A stretch of DNA of 64,000 nt from JADKAV01 sp963732355 (GTDB lineage: Bacteria; Actinomycetota; Actinomycetes; S36-B12; UBA10799): NCBI GenBank assembly GCA_963732355.1, contig CAVSZD010000002.1, positions 34,707-98,706 on the forward strand, given 5' to 3'. The position numbers and the translations under genes are program-made. Within the stretch, counting starts at the first letter, position 1. Every line of letters starts with the position of its first letter. Of this stretch, positions 48,887-57,753 are shown piece by piece. The notes beneath the pieces were generated by a model, which searched no databases, was not told the DNA's origin, and saw only the letters and a program-made list of their open reading frames with translations.

Positions 48887-50364
48887 TCCGCCCCGGCGAC
48901 CCCAGCAGCATGCTCAATGCGCCGCGCCGCACCGAGGAGTTGACCGCCCTGCGCCAGAAGGGTCACACCGAGGTGCTGGTGATCGGCGGTGGCATCACCG
49001 GTGTCGGTGTTGCCTTGGACGCCGCTGCCCGCGGCCTGCAGGTGACCCTGATCGAGCGCCACGACCTTGCTCACGGCACGAGTCGCTGGAGCAGCAAACT
49101 GATCCACGGCGGGCTGCGCTATCTCGCCTCGGGCCACATCGATGTCGCCCTTGAGAGCGCGCGCGAACGCCACCTTCTTATGACCTCGATCGCGCCGCAC
49201 CTCGTGCGTGCCCTGCCGACGCTGATCCCCAACTACGGCGGCCGCGACCCCTACATCAGCTTCGCCGGGCTGCTCGCAGGCGACGGGCTGCGCCGTTTCG
49301 CCGGGACCAAGCGCGACACGCTGCCCCGCGCTCGCATGGTCGACACCGCCACCGCGCTCAAGATGGCCCCGGCCCTGCGCACCGAGGGTCTGCGCGGTGG
49401 CATGGTCGGCTGGGACGGACAGGTCGAGGACGACGCCCGCCTGGTGGTGGCCGTGGCGCGGACCGCCGCCGCATACGGCGCAAGTGTGCTCACCCACGTG
49501 GACGCCGTTCAGGTCGGCGACGGCCAAGCCACGCTGCGCGACGAGGACGGCGAGTTCTCAATCACTGCCGACCACATCATCAGCTGCACAGGCGTGTGGA
49601 CCCAGGAACTCAATCCCGAGATCCAGCTGAGCCCCAGTCGCGGCACCCACCTGGTCGTAGATGCAGCCAGGCTTGGTCACCCAACGGCCTCCTTGACAGT
49701 CGGGGTCCCGGGCGAGTTCGGACGATTTGTGTTCGCCCTGCCCCAGCCGGACGGCCTCGCCTACGTCGGCCTCACCGACCTCGGCGCGGATTCACTACTC
49801 CCCGATCCGCCCGAGCCGACCGCCGACGAGGTGGCCTGGCTGTGCGAACGGATCTCGGCAGCCCTGGCCGTCCCGCTTCGAGAAGAGGACGTGCTCGGAA
49901 CCTTCAGCGGCCTGCGCCCGCTGGTCAGCGACGCCCATGCCGAGACCGCCGACATCTCCCGCAAGCACCTCATCGCCCGGCAGCCGAACGGTGTCATCGC
50001 GGTGACCGGAGGCAAACTCACCGCGTACCGCAAGATGGCCGAGGACGCCGTCGATCTGATCAGCAGCCAACCCTGCCCGACGCCGGGGATCGCCTTGGTG
50101 GGCGCCCCCGGGGACAGCCGCAGCCGTGACCGTCTCATCCGCCGATTCGGTTCCGAGGCGGGCCTTCTGCACGAAGCCATCGACCGCGATCCGGCGCTGG
50201 GTGATCATGTGGCCCGAACCCCGGCGCTGGCCGTTGAGGCCCGCTGGGCACGCCAGGCGGAGGGCGCATTGAGCCCGCAAGAGGCAGCCGAGACGCGACT
50301 GCGGATCGCCATGGTCCAGGCGTGGCGCGAGCCTGCGGTGGAGGCCGTCCGCGCGCTCTGGTGA
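48883..50364 (+). CDS. glpD: FAD-dependent glycerol-3-phosphate dehydrogenase
   Basis: Oxidises sn-glycerol 3-phosphate to DHAP at the membrane. FAD motif VLVIGGGITGVGVALDAAAR, then the family stretch HGTSRWSSKLIHGGLRYL and late GVIAVTGGKLTAYRKMAEDA. 493 residues, somewhat shorter than GlpD2-type enzymes. GAAGGG lies about 9 bases before the ATG. With the AgpS-like enzyme (a DHAP-ester user) this suggests a linked glycerophosphate step (inference). Confidence 0.9.
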   Translation: MIRPGDPSSMLNAPRRTEELTALRQKGHTEVLVIGGGITGVGVALDAAARGLQVTLIERHDLAHGTSRWSSKLIHGGLRYLASGHIDVALESARERHLLMTSIAPHLVRALPTLIPNYGGRDPYISFAGLLAGDGLRRFAGTKRDTLPRARMVDTATALKMAPALRTEGLRGGMVGWDGQVEDDARLVVAVARTAAAYGASVLTHVDAVQVGDGQATLRDEDGEFSITADHIISCTGVWTQELNPEIQLSPSRGTHLVVDAARLGHPTASLTVGVPGEFGRFVFALPQPDGLAYVGLTDLGADSLLPDPPEPTADEVAWLCERISAALAVPLREEDVLGTFSGLRPLVSDAHAETADISRKHLIARQPNGVIAVTGGKLTAYRKMAEDAVDLISSQPCPTPGIALVGAPGDSRSRDRLIRRFGSEAGLLHEAIDRDPALGDHVARTPALAVEARWARQAEGALSPQEAAETRLRIAMVQAWREPAVEAVRALW

Positions 50365-50415
50365 GCGGCGGATCTTCGCATCGGGTCCGAAAGGAGACTT
50401 CCGCTGGCCGTGACT

Positions 50416-50434
50416 GTGGGTTAGCCTAACCTCA
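50416..50434. promoter_or_regulatory. IdeR/DtxR-like iron box
   Basis: GGTTAGCCTAACC at 50419-50431 equals the 13-base core of the DtxR/IdeR consensus TTAGGTTAGSCTAACCTAA; by my alignment 16 of 19 positions match. It lies 118 bases upstream of the first surface-protein gene and 52 bases after glpD. Suggests iron-dependent control of the surface island. Confidence 0.6.
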
Positions 50435-50551
50435 CCCGGACGGGCCATGGTGGGTCGTCCGGGGGACCGGCCAGAGGGTCGCGGTGTCACGGTGAGTCAC
50501 CGCTTTCCTGATTGGGGGCTGATCGGTTCCACCTTGGAGGAGGAGGAACCA

Positions 50552-53500
50552 ATGCGAGGACGTCGCTTTGTTTCGGCGCTGGCATCCACAGCGCTGACCG
50601 CAGGACTCGTGGTGATCGGCACGACCACAACTGCTGTCACCCCCGCCACTGCGGCGGTTCCCCCGCCCAGCAACACCACCGCCATAGTCACGGTCAAGGT
50701 GGGTGGGGACAGGACCTCGGTCTCGAACGTCGCGGGACTGCCTGGCGTGGACCTTGAACTGTGGACCAATAGCAACGGCTCTCCTGGCCAGAAGGTCAAT
50801 GAGCCCTGGGCCGAATGCACCTCCGACGCCGACGGGGACTGCAACTTCACCGTCCCGGACACCGAGCGCGGCGGCGAGAACCGCGGCGAGCGATTCTGGG
50901 TGCTTCAGGCGGGGACACCGGCTGGATGGTTCAGTGAGACCTCTCTGGTCACGGGCCCTAGTTTCCAGACGTCCCCGTACCGGTTCCTCACCCCGGAGCT
51001 GCGAGCCACCAACACGTACTCCTCAACCACGCTCTACGACCCGCAGTTCATGCTGGGAACAGGCAGTTCGAACCGTCAGGCATCGGGGGGTATCTGGCAA
51101 ACCTCGCGTAACAACCCGTCATTCCCCCCGAAGTGCGGCATCCGAGTGGCACTCGTTCTGGACGTCTCAGGTTCCGTGAACGAGGACCTGGCAGATCTGA
51201 AAACCGCTGCCAAGACATTCGTCAACTCACTGGTCGGTACGCCCTCCCAAGTGGGCCTGTTCACGTTTGCCACGAATGCGCCGGCCAACAACACCAACAA
51301 CCAGAACCGGCCCCTCACCCCGGTCTCCACGCAGGCTGGCGCGGACACCGTGAACGGCTGGATCGGAAGCGGTAACAACGGTCCAGGCGTGACCGGATTG
51401 ACCTCCGGCGGGGGCACCAACTGGGACCGCGGCCTCTACCAGGTCGCCCAAAGCCCGGACGTCTACGACGTCGCCGTGGTGATCACGGACGGCAACCCGA
51501 CGTACTACTCCTCAGATCCGGTCCAGGGTCCCGGGAACTTCACCCGGTTCCGCGAAATGGAGAACGGGATCTTCTCGGCCAATGCGATCAAGGCCGAAAA
51601 GACCCGCGTGATCGCTTTCGGCGTCGGTGACGGCATCAGCGGCGCTCCCAACAACCTGATCGCCATCTCCGGCTCCACGGAGGACTCGGACTACTTCCAG
51701 ACGACGAACTACCAAGAGGCTGGGAACGCCCTGAAGGCACTCGCGTCCGCGAACTGCGAGGGCACGATCACCGTGATCAAGCAGGTCCTTCCCCCCAACG
51801 GTCAAGGCCTGGACGGGGCCACACCTGCCGGCGGTTGGACGTTCGGCGCCGTCCCAACCGATCCTTTGACGGTCGACCCCTTGTCAGGTGAGACCGCGGA
51901 CGGCACCGGCGCGCTGTCGTTCGACGTCGACTTCAACGGCGAGACCAGCGGGGCGGTGACTCTGACAGAGACTCCGCAGACTGGATACACACTGGAGCAG
52001 GTGGGCGGGAAGAACGCCGTCTGCAAGAAACTCTCGGACAACTCCCCCGTGTCGGTCGAGAGCGTCAACAACGGCTTCACAGTCGGCGCGTTGGCTGGCG
52101 ACGGGATCTCGTGCACGGTCTACAACCGGTCCACGACCCCACCGGCCGAGATCGTGGTGAACAAGGAATGGGTGATCAACGACGGGGCTCCCGTGCCCAA
52201 CGGTCAGCAGCCCCAGGGACTGTCCGCCGCGCTAACACTGGCGCCCCTACCAGACCCGCCACAGCCGCAGCCGTGGGGCGTGCCCCTGGGAGGACTGCTC
52301 ACTGGCGATCAGGTGACTGTCAACGAGACCGTGACGAACGACTTGCCTCTGTGCGTGCTTGATCAGAGGACGATCCGTTCGGGCGACAACCAGCCCGCGG
52401 TCCTTCCTGTCGACGGAACCACCGTGGACCTGGCGGCCGGAACGAACACGTACACGGTGACCAACTACCTGACCTGCCGTTCGAGCTTGAAGTTGACCAA
52501 AACCGTCCAGGGCGGGCCAGCCGATCCGAGCGACTGGACACTCACGGGCAAGGGCCCCGACGGCTCTTTGCAGGGACCGAGCGGAAGCACCGGTGTGCAG
52601 GCTGACGTGACTCCGGGCGCGCTCTACGCTCTCTCCGAGAGCGGTGGCGACCCGAGGTACGTGCAGTTGGCAGATCAGAACGCCGTGCCCATTCCGGACT
52701 CGACTGTCAGCTGGACCTGTAAGGCCGTCGGAGATGACGGCTTCAGCGACGGGATCAACGGTGGAGTGGTGGTGCCGTTTGGCTTCGAGGTCGAGTGCGG
52801 TGCGGTCAACCAGACGTCGACGCTGACGCTGCTCAAGTCGGTGGACAACGAGAAGGGCGGGTCCGGTGTCCCCTCGGACTGGGATCTGACGGCCACGCCC
52901 GATCGGCAAGGTGCCTTCGGGCCTGAACCCGGTCACGGTCGAAGGTGCGGACGCTGCGTCCGCGGAGAACACCTTCAACGTGCGGCCGGATCAGACGTAC
53001 GAACTGACCGAGTCGGGCGAAGACGGTTACAGCCTCGACAACGTGGTCTGCATTGTGAATGAGGGCGATCCGCAGTGGGGAGACCAGATCACCCTCGATC
53101 CGCTGGACACGGCCGTGTGCACGTTCACCAACCGTCGCGACTTCGCCGAGTTGAAGCTGGTGAAGAAGGTCGAGGGCGCCGACCCGAACGCATGGAAACT
53201 GTCCGCGGACTCAACCACGGCAGACACCAAGTACAACTTCTCCAATGATGGTGGCGCAGGCGAATTCAACACGGTGTTCGCCGACACGCCCTACACCTTG
53301 AGCGAGAAGGGACCGGACGGTTACTCACCGTCCGCATGGTCCTGCGTGCTCGAGCCTCGCGATGAAGTGCAGCCGCGGGTGGCTGAGGAGATCGATCTTC
53401 AGGGCGATGTGGTCACTTTGAAGAAGAATCAGCGGGTCACCTGCACAATCACGAACACCCGCGACCTGGGTTCGGTAACGATCACCAAGGAGTTCAACCC

Positions 53501-54122
53501 GCAGCAGTCCGGTTACACCGGAACGTTCGACATCAACTACAGCTGCGTGGATGGCGCGACCCCGGTGAAGAACGGCACGGTCAGCCTGGGTGCAGGCAAG
53601 TCGGAAACGATCACCGACCTGCCGACCGGCACGGTCTGCACGGTGACGGAGCCGACGCTGCCGGCGAACCCGACGGGTTGGGAGTTCAACCCGCCGACGT
53701 TCTCCCCCGCTGATGGCAAGGCCACGGTGACGACCAAGGGCCAAGCGGCCACCGTCACAGTGGTCAACTCCGTGGCGCAGGTCAACCCGATCGTGGTCAA
53801 GAAGATCTGCCCGATCGATGTGACCCTGCACAAGCCGACACCGAAGAAGGTCGGCAACAGGATCTTGACCGACAAGATCAAGACCAAGAAGTCCTCGTGT
53901 GTCTTGCTCAAGCCCGTGGTGCTGTGCCGTCCGCTGCAATCCACCGCGGCCGGCGAGAAGGCGTTCTGCCAGACCAAGGTCACCAAGAAGGGCCGGATCA
54001 CGGTCAAGACGAAGGGCTACGACGCGGTGAAGGTGACCGTCATCGTGCGGGCCAAGCCGAAGCCCGGGTTTGCCGACAGGTGGAAGCCCAATAGTTGGCG
54101 CAAGTCCTGGACGCTGAGGTAG
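50552..54122 (+). CDS. Surface protein 1: vWA domain plus prealbumin-like modules, frameshifted
   Basis: Large secreted protein. Signal peptide about 1-34 (ALTAGLVVIGTTTTAVTPAT then AA). The von Willebrand A domain, about 195-410, has a complete MIDAS: LVLDVSGSVNED, TSGGGTNWDRG, VVITDGNPTYY. Then come about six beta modules of the SpaA/DUF5979 type (TLTLLKSVDNEKGGSG, DLGSVTITKEFNPQQSGYTG). The 107-residue end domain (53796-54119) has four Cys and finishes RKSWTLR. No LPXTG or C-terminal anchor. Very strong ribosome-binding site (GGAGGAGGAGG) before the ATG at 50552. One surplus base in the CCC at 52898-52900 breaks the frame: DLTATP should continue IGKVPSGLNPVTVEG. Restored length 1189 residues. 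Adhesin-like role inferred. Confidence 0.87.
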
Positions 54123-54141
54123 CTCAACGCCAGTTGCCGAC

Positions 54142-54175
54142 TGAGGGCCGTACTCCGCAAGGGGTGCGGCCCTCA
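54142..54175 (+). terminator. Terminator hairpin with GCAA loop after surface gene 1
   Basis: TGAGGGCCG at 54142 pairs with CGGCCCTCA at 54167; ACTCC/GGGGT and a T-G wobble extend it to a 15-pair stem closed by GCAA (a GNRA tetraloop). It lies 19 bases after the stop. A weaker hairpin (ACGAATCG/CGATTCGT, 54189-54219) follows. Confidence 0.75.
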
Positions 54176-54346
54176 ACGGTTTCTGGTAACGAATCGGCCG
54201 ACGTGACGTTGCGATTCGTGGCACATCGGCACTGCACCGCCCTGGTTCACTCCTTCGAGCGATGACCTCGCAGTGACGCGGACGTACGCTGGAATCAGCC
54301 GGTCGAATGATGGGCTCCTCCACCGTTCGGACGACTTGGAGGGGCC

Positions 54347-54595
54347 GTGACTACGAACAGTCACACAGACACCGGACCTCTTTTCATCCGGCCTCTCATG
54401 ACTCCTCCGCGGTACGGGGAATGGGAGGGGTTCCATGTTCAAGAAACTGATAGGTGGGCTGACGTCCACCGCGGTAGTGGCGGGAATGGTCACTGCCGGA
54501 GCCGTAGCGGCAAGCGTGGCTACGGCGACACCAGCCTTGGCGGCGTCGGTGAACATCGGCAGCGTCGAGGCGCAGATGGCAGGTCACACCGGTAA
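54347..54595 (+). CDS. Possible upstream ORF overlapping surface gene 2
   Basis: GTG at 54347 with GGAGGGG 2-3 bases upstream opens a frame (MTTNSHTDTGPLFIRPL...) of 82 codons that overlaps the first 161 bases of surface gene 2 in another frame. The part beyond 54435 is probably just a shadow of the signal peptide. Kept because gene 3 has a comparable ORF behind a similar leader. It could act as a leader for translational control; protein function is doubtful. Confidence 0.3.
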   Translation: MTTNSHTDTGPLFIRPLMTPPRYGEWEGFHVQETDRWADVHRGSGGNGHCRSRSGKRGYGDTSLGGVGEHRQRRGADGRSHR

Positions 54596-57227
54596 GTCCG
54601 GGACCGTCACCAACACAACGAACTGCATCCGATTCTCACCACCGCTGAGTCCGCCGACGCCGGCGGTCAGCACGACGTGGGTCGTGAGTCCGGTTGAGGC
54701 TCTCGCCTCGCACGGCTCGGGATCGCGCTCAGGGTGTCCGACCAACCTCGACAAGGAACCCGGCGGCCAGAGTGCGATCGGCATCAGCCCGACCAGCAGC
54801 ACCACGGCCGACACCGTGACGCCGTTCCTGCTCGGCACGATGAAGCACTACAACAACCCGATCACCGTGACTGAGGACCCGGGCAAGTTCGTGGGCAACC
54901 TCAACATCAAGCTGAAGGGCACCGTGTTCAGTTTCCCGTACGAGTTGTATGAGACACCCAACAGCTGCTCGAACAAGGTCGATCCCGAGCAGGGCGACTG
55001 CTCGGACGACATCCTGCAGTTCACCGGCACACCGAGCGGCGAGTTGACCATCAACGTGGGCGGTGTCAACTACACGTTCATGCTGGTCTCCAGTGGTTTC
55101 ACGGCGGCCAGCAATGGTCAATGCCCGGTGACGCCCCAGCCCCCGGTGAAGACCAAGTTCATCACCACTGAGCAAACGACAACGACTGGCTGCCTCTACG
55201 GCGAACTGGCGCAGAAGCGCTCAATCACGCTGGTCAAGAAGGTCGTTTGGGACAACGACGTCACTCCCCCGAGCTCGATCCCGGCATTCCCGTTCACATC
55301 CACCAGTGATCTGGTCGGGTCGCCCTGGAAGACGAACCCGGGTAACTTGACGCCGGCCAAGAGCAATGGCGGCACCGCTTCCTACGGGCCGAAGGACCTG
55401 CGCGCTGGCGCTGAGACAGTAACGATCACTGAGGGGATCGACCCCGCGAACTGGGCGTTCCAGGACGTCAAGTGCCTCGACGGGACCGGGACAGCAGTCG
55501 GCGGTGTGACCTACAACGGCCGGACCGCAACGCTCACAAAGGTTCCGGACGCCACATCGGCGGCAGCAGTTCCGATCACGTGCACGTTCACGAACAAGTA
55601 CGCGCGCAGCAAGTTGACGCTGGTCAAGAACTGGGGTGCCAACGCAGTACCAGGTGACACCGCCGGTCTGAAGATCCTCGGAGGGGTCACCAGCCCAGCC
55701 GAGGCCACCTCGACCGCACCGGTCAGCGGCACCAGTGTCTCCACCGACGCCGTGTGGGATTCAGCGATCACCACTTCGGAATCGTTCCCGACCGGCAACG
55801 TCAACGGCTACACGCCGTCCTTGAAGTGCGTGAAGACGGGCACCACCGAGGAGGTCGCGGGCAGTTCTGACGGCAAGTTCGCGATGCCGAAGTACCCGGT
55901 CACGTGCACCTACACCAACGTGGGCGATGTCCTGAAGCCAGGCATCGACATCGTGAAGAGCCCCAGCGCGACTGAGGTCAAGCCGGGCACCGAGGTGACC
56001 TACACCTACACGGTGAAGAACATCGGCAACACCGTCTTGCTCAAGGTCAAGGTGACCGACGACAAGTGCCCCGGCGTGACCTACACGTCCGGCGACACTA
56101 ACAACGACGGCAAGCTGCAGACGACTGAGACCTGGTTGTTCACGTGCAAGGCCACGCTGAACGAGACGACCAAGAACGTGGCGACCGCCACGGGTGAGGA
56201 CAGCCTCGGGCAGAAGGTCGAGGACAAGGACACCGTCACGGTCGATGTGCTGAAGCCGGGCATCCAGGTGGTCAAGGTCCCGAGCGCGACTGAGGTCAAG
56301 GCGGGTTCAGAGGTCACCTACACCTACACGGTGACCAACACAGGCAGCACACCGCTGCTCAAGGTCCTCGTGACCGATGACAAGTGCGCCCCGGTCGAGT
56401 ACACCGCCGGCGACACCGACAACAACGAGGCGCTGGGACTGACCGAGACGTGGACATTCACGTGCAAGGCCGTTCTGAACCAGACCACTGAGAACACAGC
56501 AGTGGCAACCGGTGAGGACCGGCTCGGCCAGCAGGTGAAGGACGACGACGCAGCCAAGGTCATCGTTCCCAAGCCCGGCATCAAGGTCGTCAAGACCGCT
56601 TCGGCAGCCTCCGTGCCGGTTGGCAGTAGCGTCACCTACACCTACACGGTGACCAACACCGGCGACATCGAGCTGCTGAACGTCAAGGTGGCCGACGACA
56701 AGTGCGCCCCCGTGACGTACACGTCCGGCGACACCAACAGCGACCTGAAGTTGCAGGTCGACGAGACGTGGATCTTCGAATGCACCACCACGTTGACAGC
56801 CGCCACCACGAACACCGCTGTGGTGAACGGTGAGGATCGCACCGGCCAGGAGGTCAACGCGCAGGACACCATCACGGTTGCGGTGGTCAGCCCGGCCGTT
56901 GCCAAGAAGATCTGCCCAATCGATGTCACGCTGCACAAGCCGACACCGAAGAAGGTTGGCAACCAGATCCTGACCGACAAGATCAAGACCAAGAAGTCCT
57001 CCTGTGTCTTGCTCAAGCCCGTCGTGCTTTGCCGTCCACTGGCCAGCACCACGGCCGGTGAGAAGGCGTTCTGCGACACGAAGGCCAGCAAGAAGGGTCG
57101 GATCACGGTCAAGACCAAGGGCTACGCAGGCGTCAAGGCCACGGTCATCGTGAGGGCCAAACCCAAGCCCGGATTCGAGGACCTCTGGAAGCCGAACAGT
57201 TGGCGCAAGTCCTGGATTCTGAGGTAA
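54435..57227 (+). CDS. Surface protein 2: DUF7507-type repeat protein
   Basis: 930 residues, intact. Signal peptide 1-37 (MFKKLIGGLTSTAVVAGMV ... TPALAA). An N-terminal domain (about 38-255) contains LLGTMKHYNNPITV, resembling choice-of-anchor K domains (tentative). Two prealbumin-like modules (about 255-495) precede three DUF7507 repeats at about 55930-56890, each with VTYTYTV, DDKC and ETWxFxC. The last 107 residues match the end of protein 1 with 12 differences. No vWA, no LPXTG. GGGAGGGG lies upstream of the ATG. Cell-surface or matrix role inferred. Confidence 0.9.
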   Translation: MFKKLIGGLTSTAVVAGMVTAGAVAASVATATPALAASVNIGSVEAQMAGHTGKSGTVTNTTNCIRFSPPLSPPTPAVSTTWVVSPVEALASHGSGSRSGCPTNLDKEPGGQSAIGISPTSSTTADTVTPFLLGTMKHYNNPITVTEDPGKFVGNLNIKLKGTVFSFPYELYETPNSCSNKVDPEQGDCSDDILQFTGTPSGELTINVGGVNYTFMLVSSGFTAASNGQCPVTPQPPVKTKFITTEQTTTTGCLYGELAQKRSITLVKKVVWDNDVTPPSSIPAFPFTSTSDLVGSPWKTNPGNLTPAKSNGGTASYGPKDLRAGAETVTITEGIDPANWAFQDVKCLDGTGTAVGGVTYNGRTATLTKVPDATSAAAVPITCTFTNKYARSKLTLVKNWGANAVPGDTAGLKILGGVTSPAEATSTAPVSGTSVSTDAVWDSAITTSESFPTGNVNGYTPSLKCVKTGTTEEVAGSSDGKFAMPKYPVTCTYTNVGDVLKPGIDIVKSPSATEVKPGTEVTYTYTVKNIGNTVLLKVKVTDDKCPGVTYTSGDTNNDGKLQTTETWLFTCKATLNETTKNVATATGEDSLGQKVEDKDTVTVDVLKPGIQVVKVPSATEVKAGSEVTYTYTVTNTGSTPLLKVLVTDDKCAPVEYTAGDTDNNEALGLTETWTFTCKAVLNQTTENTAVATGEDRLGQQVKDDDAAKVIVPKPGIKVVKTASAASVPVGSSVTYTYTVTNTGDIELLNVKVADDKCAPVTYTSGDTNSDLKLQVDETWIFECTTTLTAATTNTAVVNGEDRTGQEVNAQDTITVAVVSPAVAKKICPIDVTLHKPTPKKVGNQILTDKIKTKKSSCVLLKPVVLCRPLASTTAGEKAFCDTKASKKGRITVKTKGYAGVKATVIVRAKPKPGFEDLWKPNSWRKSWILR

Positions 57228-57745
57228 CCGAGCCGGAGAGGTTGAGGGCCGTACTCCATTCAGGGATGCGGCCCTCGACCTTGTGCGATTCAGCGAGCGT
57301 CGGCCCCTGTGGCTGGCTATCGTGCCGATGATCATCTCCCTGAGAGCCATTGAATGACTACGGAGAGTAGTATTTCGGGTCCCGAGCACCTGTCCGGAAG
57401 TCGCCTGGATGTCCGAATTTCGCGCCCCGAGGGAGGTCACGGACGGGCGTTCGGACCGATTACGATCCGGACACGCTCGAATTTTCTTGCATTTCCCCCC
57501 CATACACATAGAGTGCCCGGCCGCAAATTAGCCCGATCGAGGGATGTATGATTTCGGCCACAGAGCGTTACTCTGTCATCAGCCGTAAAGATGATGGTCG
57601 GTCGCACCATCGTTCGGCGAGGAGGAAGCAGTGATTACACGGGGTAGTTTCCACTCGATGGGCTTTACATTGCCCTTTCCTGCACCTCATCGATCTTTGA
57701 CATCCAGCACCACAGCCAACGGGGGCTCAAACGGGAGGCACCACC
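57228..57745 (+). other. Spacer between surface genes 2 and 3
   Basis: Holds the terminator at 57239-57280, a possible promoter (TTGCAT at 57486, TAGAGT 16 bases further on, tentative), a CAGAG/CTCTG hairpin near 57561, and a leader homologous to that of gene 2 (ATCAGCCG, ATGATGG, CACCATCGTTCGG at about 57578-57618). The short ORF at 57631 follows. No longer gene. Confidence 0.6.
57239..57280 (+). terminator. Terminator hairpin after surface gene 2
   Basis: GGTTGAGGGCCG and CGGCCCTCGACC (one wobble pair) form the base of a stem extended by ACTCC/GGGAT around ATTCA. The lower stem is nearly the same sequence as the terminator after gene 1, so the two were duplicated with their genes. Confidence 0.75.
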
Positions 57746-57753
57746 ATGTTTAA
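57631..57753 (+). CDS. Short upstream ORF ending on the start codon of surface gene 3
   Basis: GTG at 57631 preceded by GAGGAGGAAGCA gives a 40-residue frame, starting VITRGSFHSMGF and ending HHHV, whose TAA (57751-57753) lies 5 bases inside the ATG of surface gene 3 (57746). The stop/start overlap and the strong ribosome-binding site suggest a leader peptide with translational coupling. No family recognised. Confidence 0.4.
   Translation: MITRGSFHSMGFTLPFPAPHRSLTSSTTANGGSNGRHHHV

Noticed and set aside
50552..57227. LPXTG-type sortase signals in surface proteins 1 and 2
   Set aside because: Looked for at both C-termini; neither an LPXTG-like motif nor a terminal hydrophobic segment is present.
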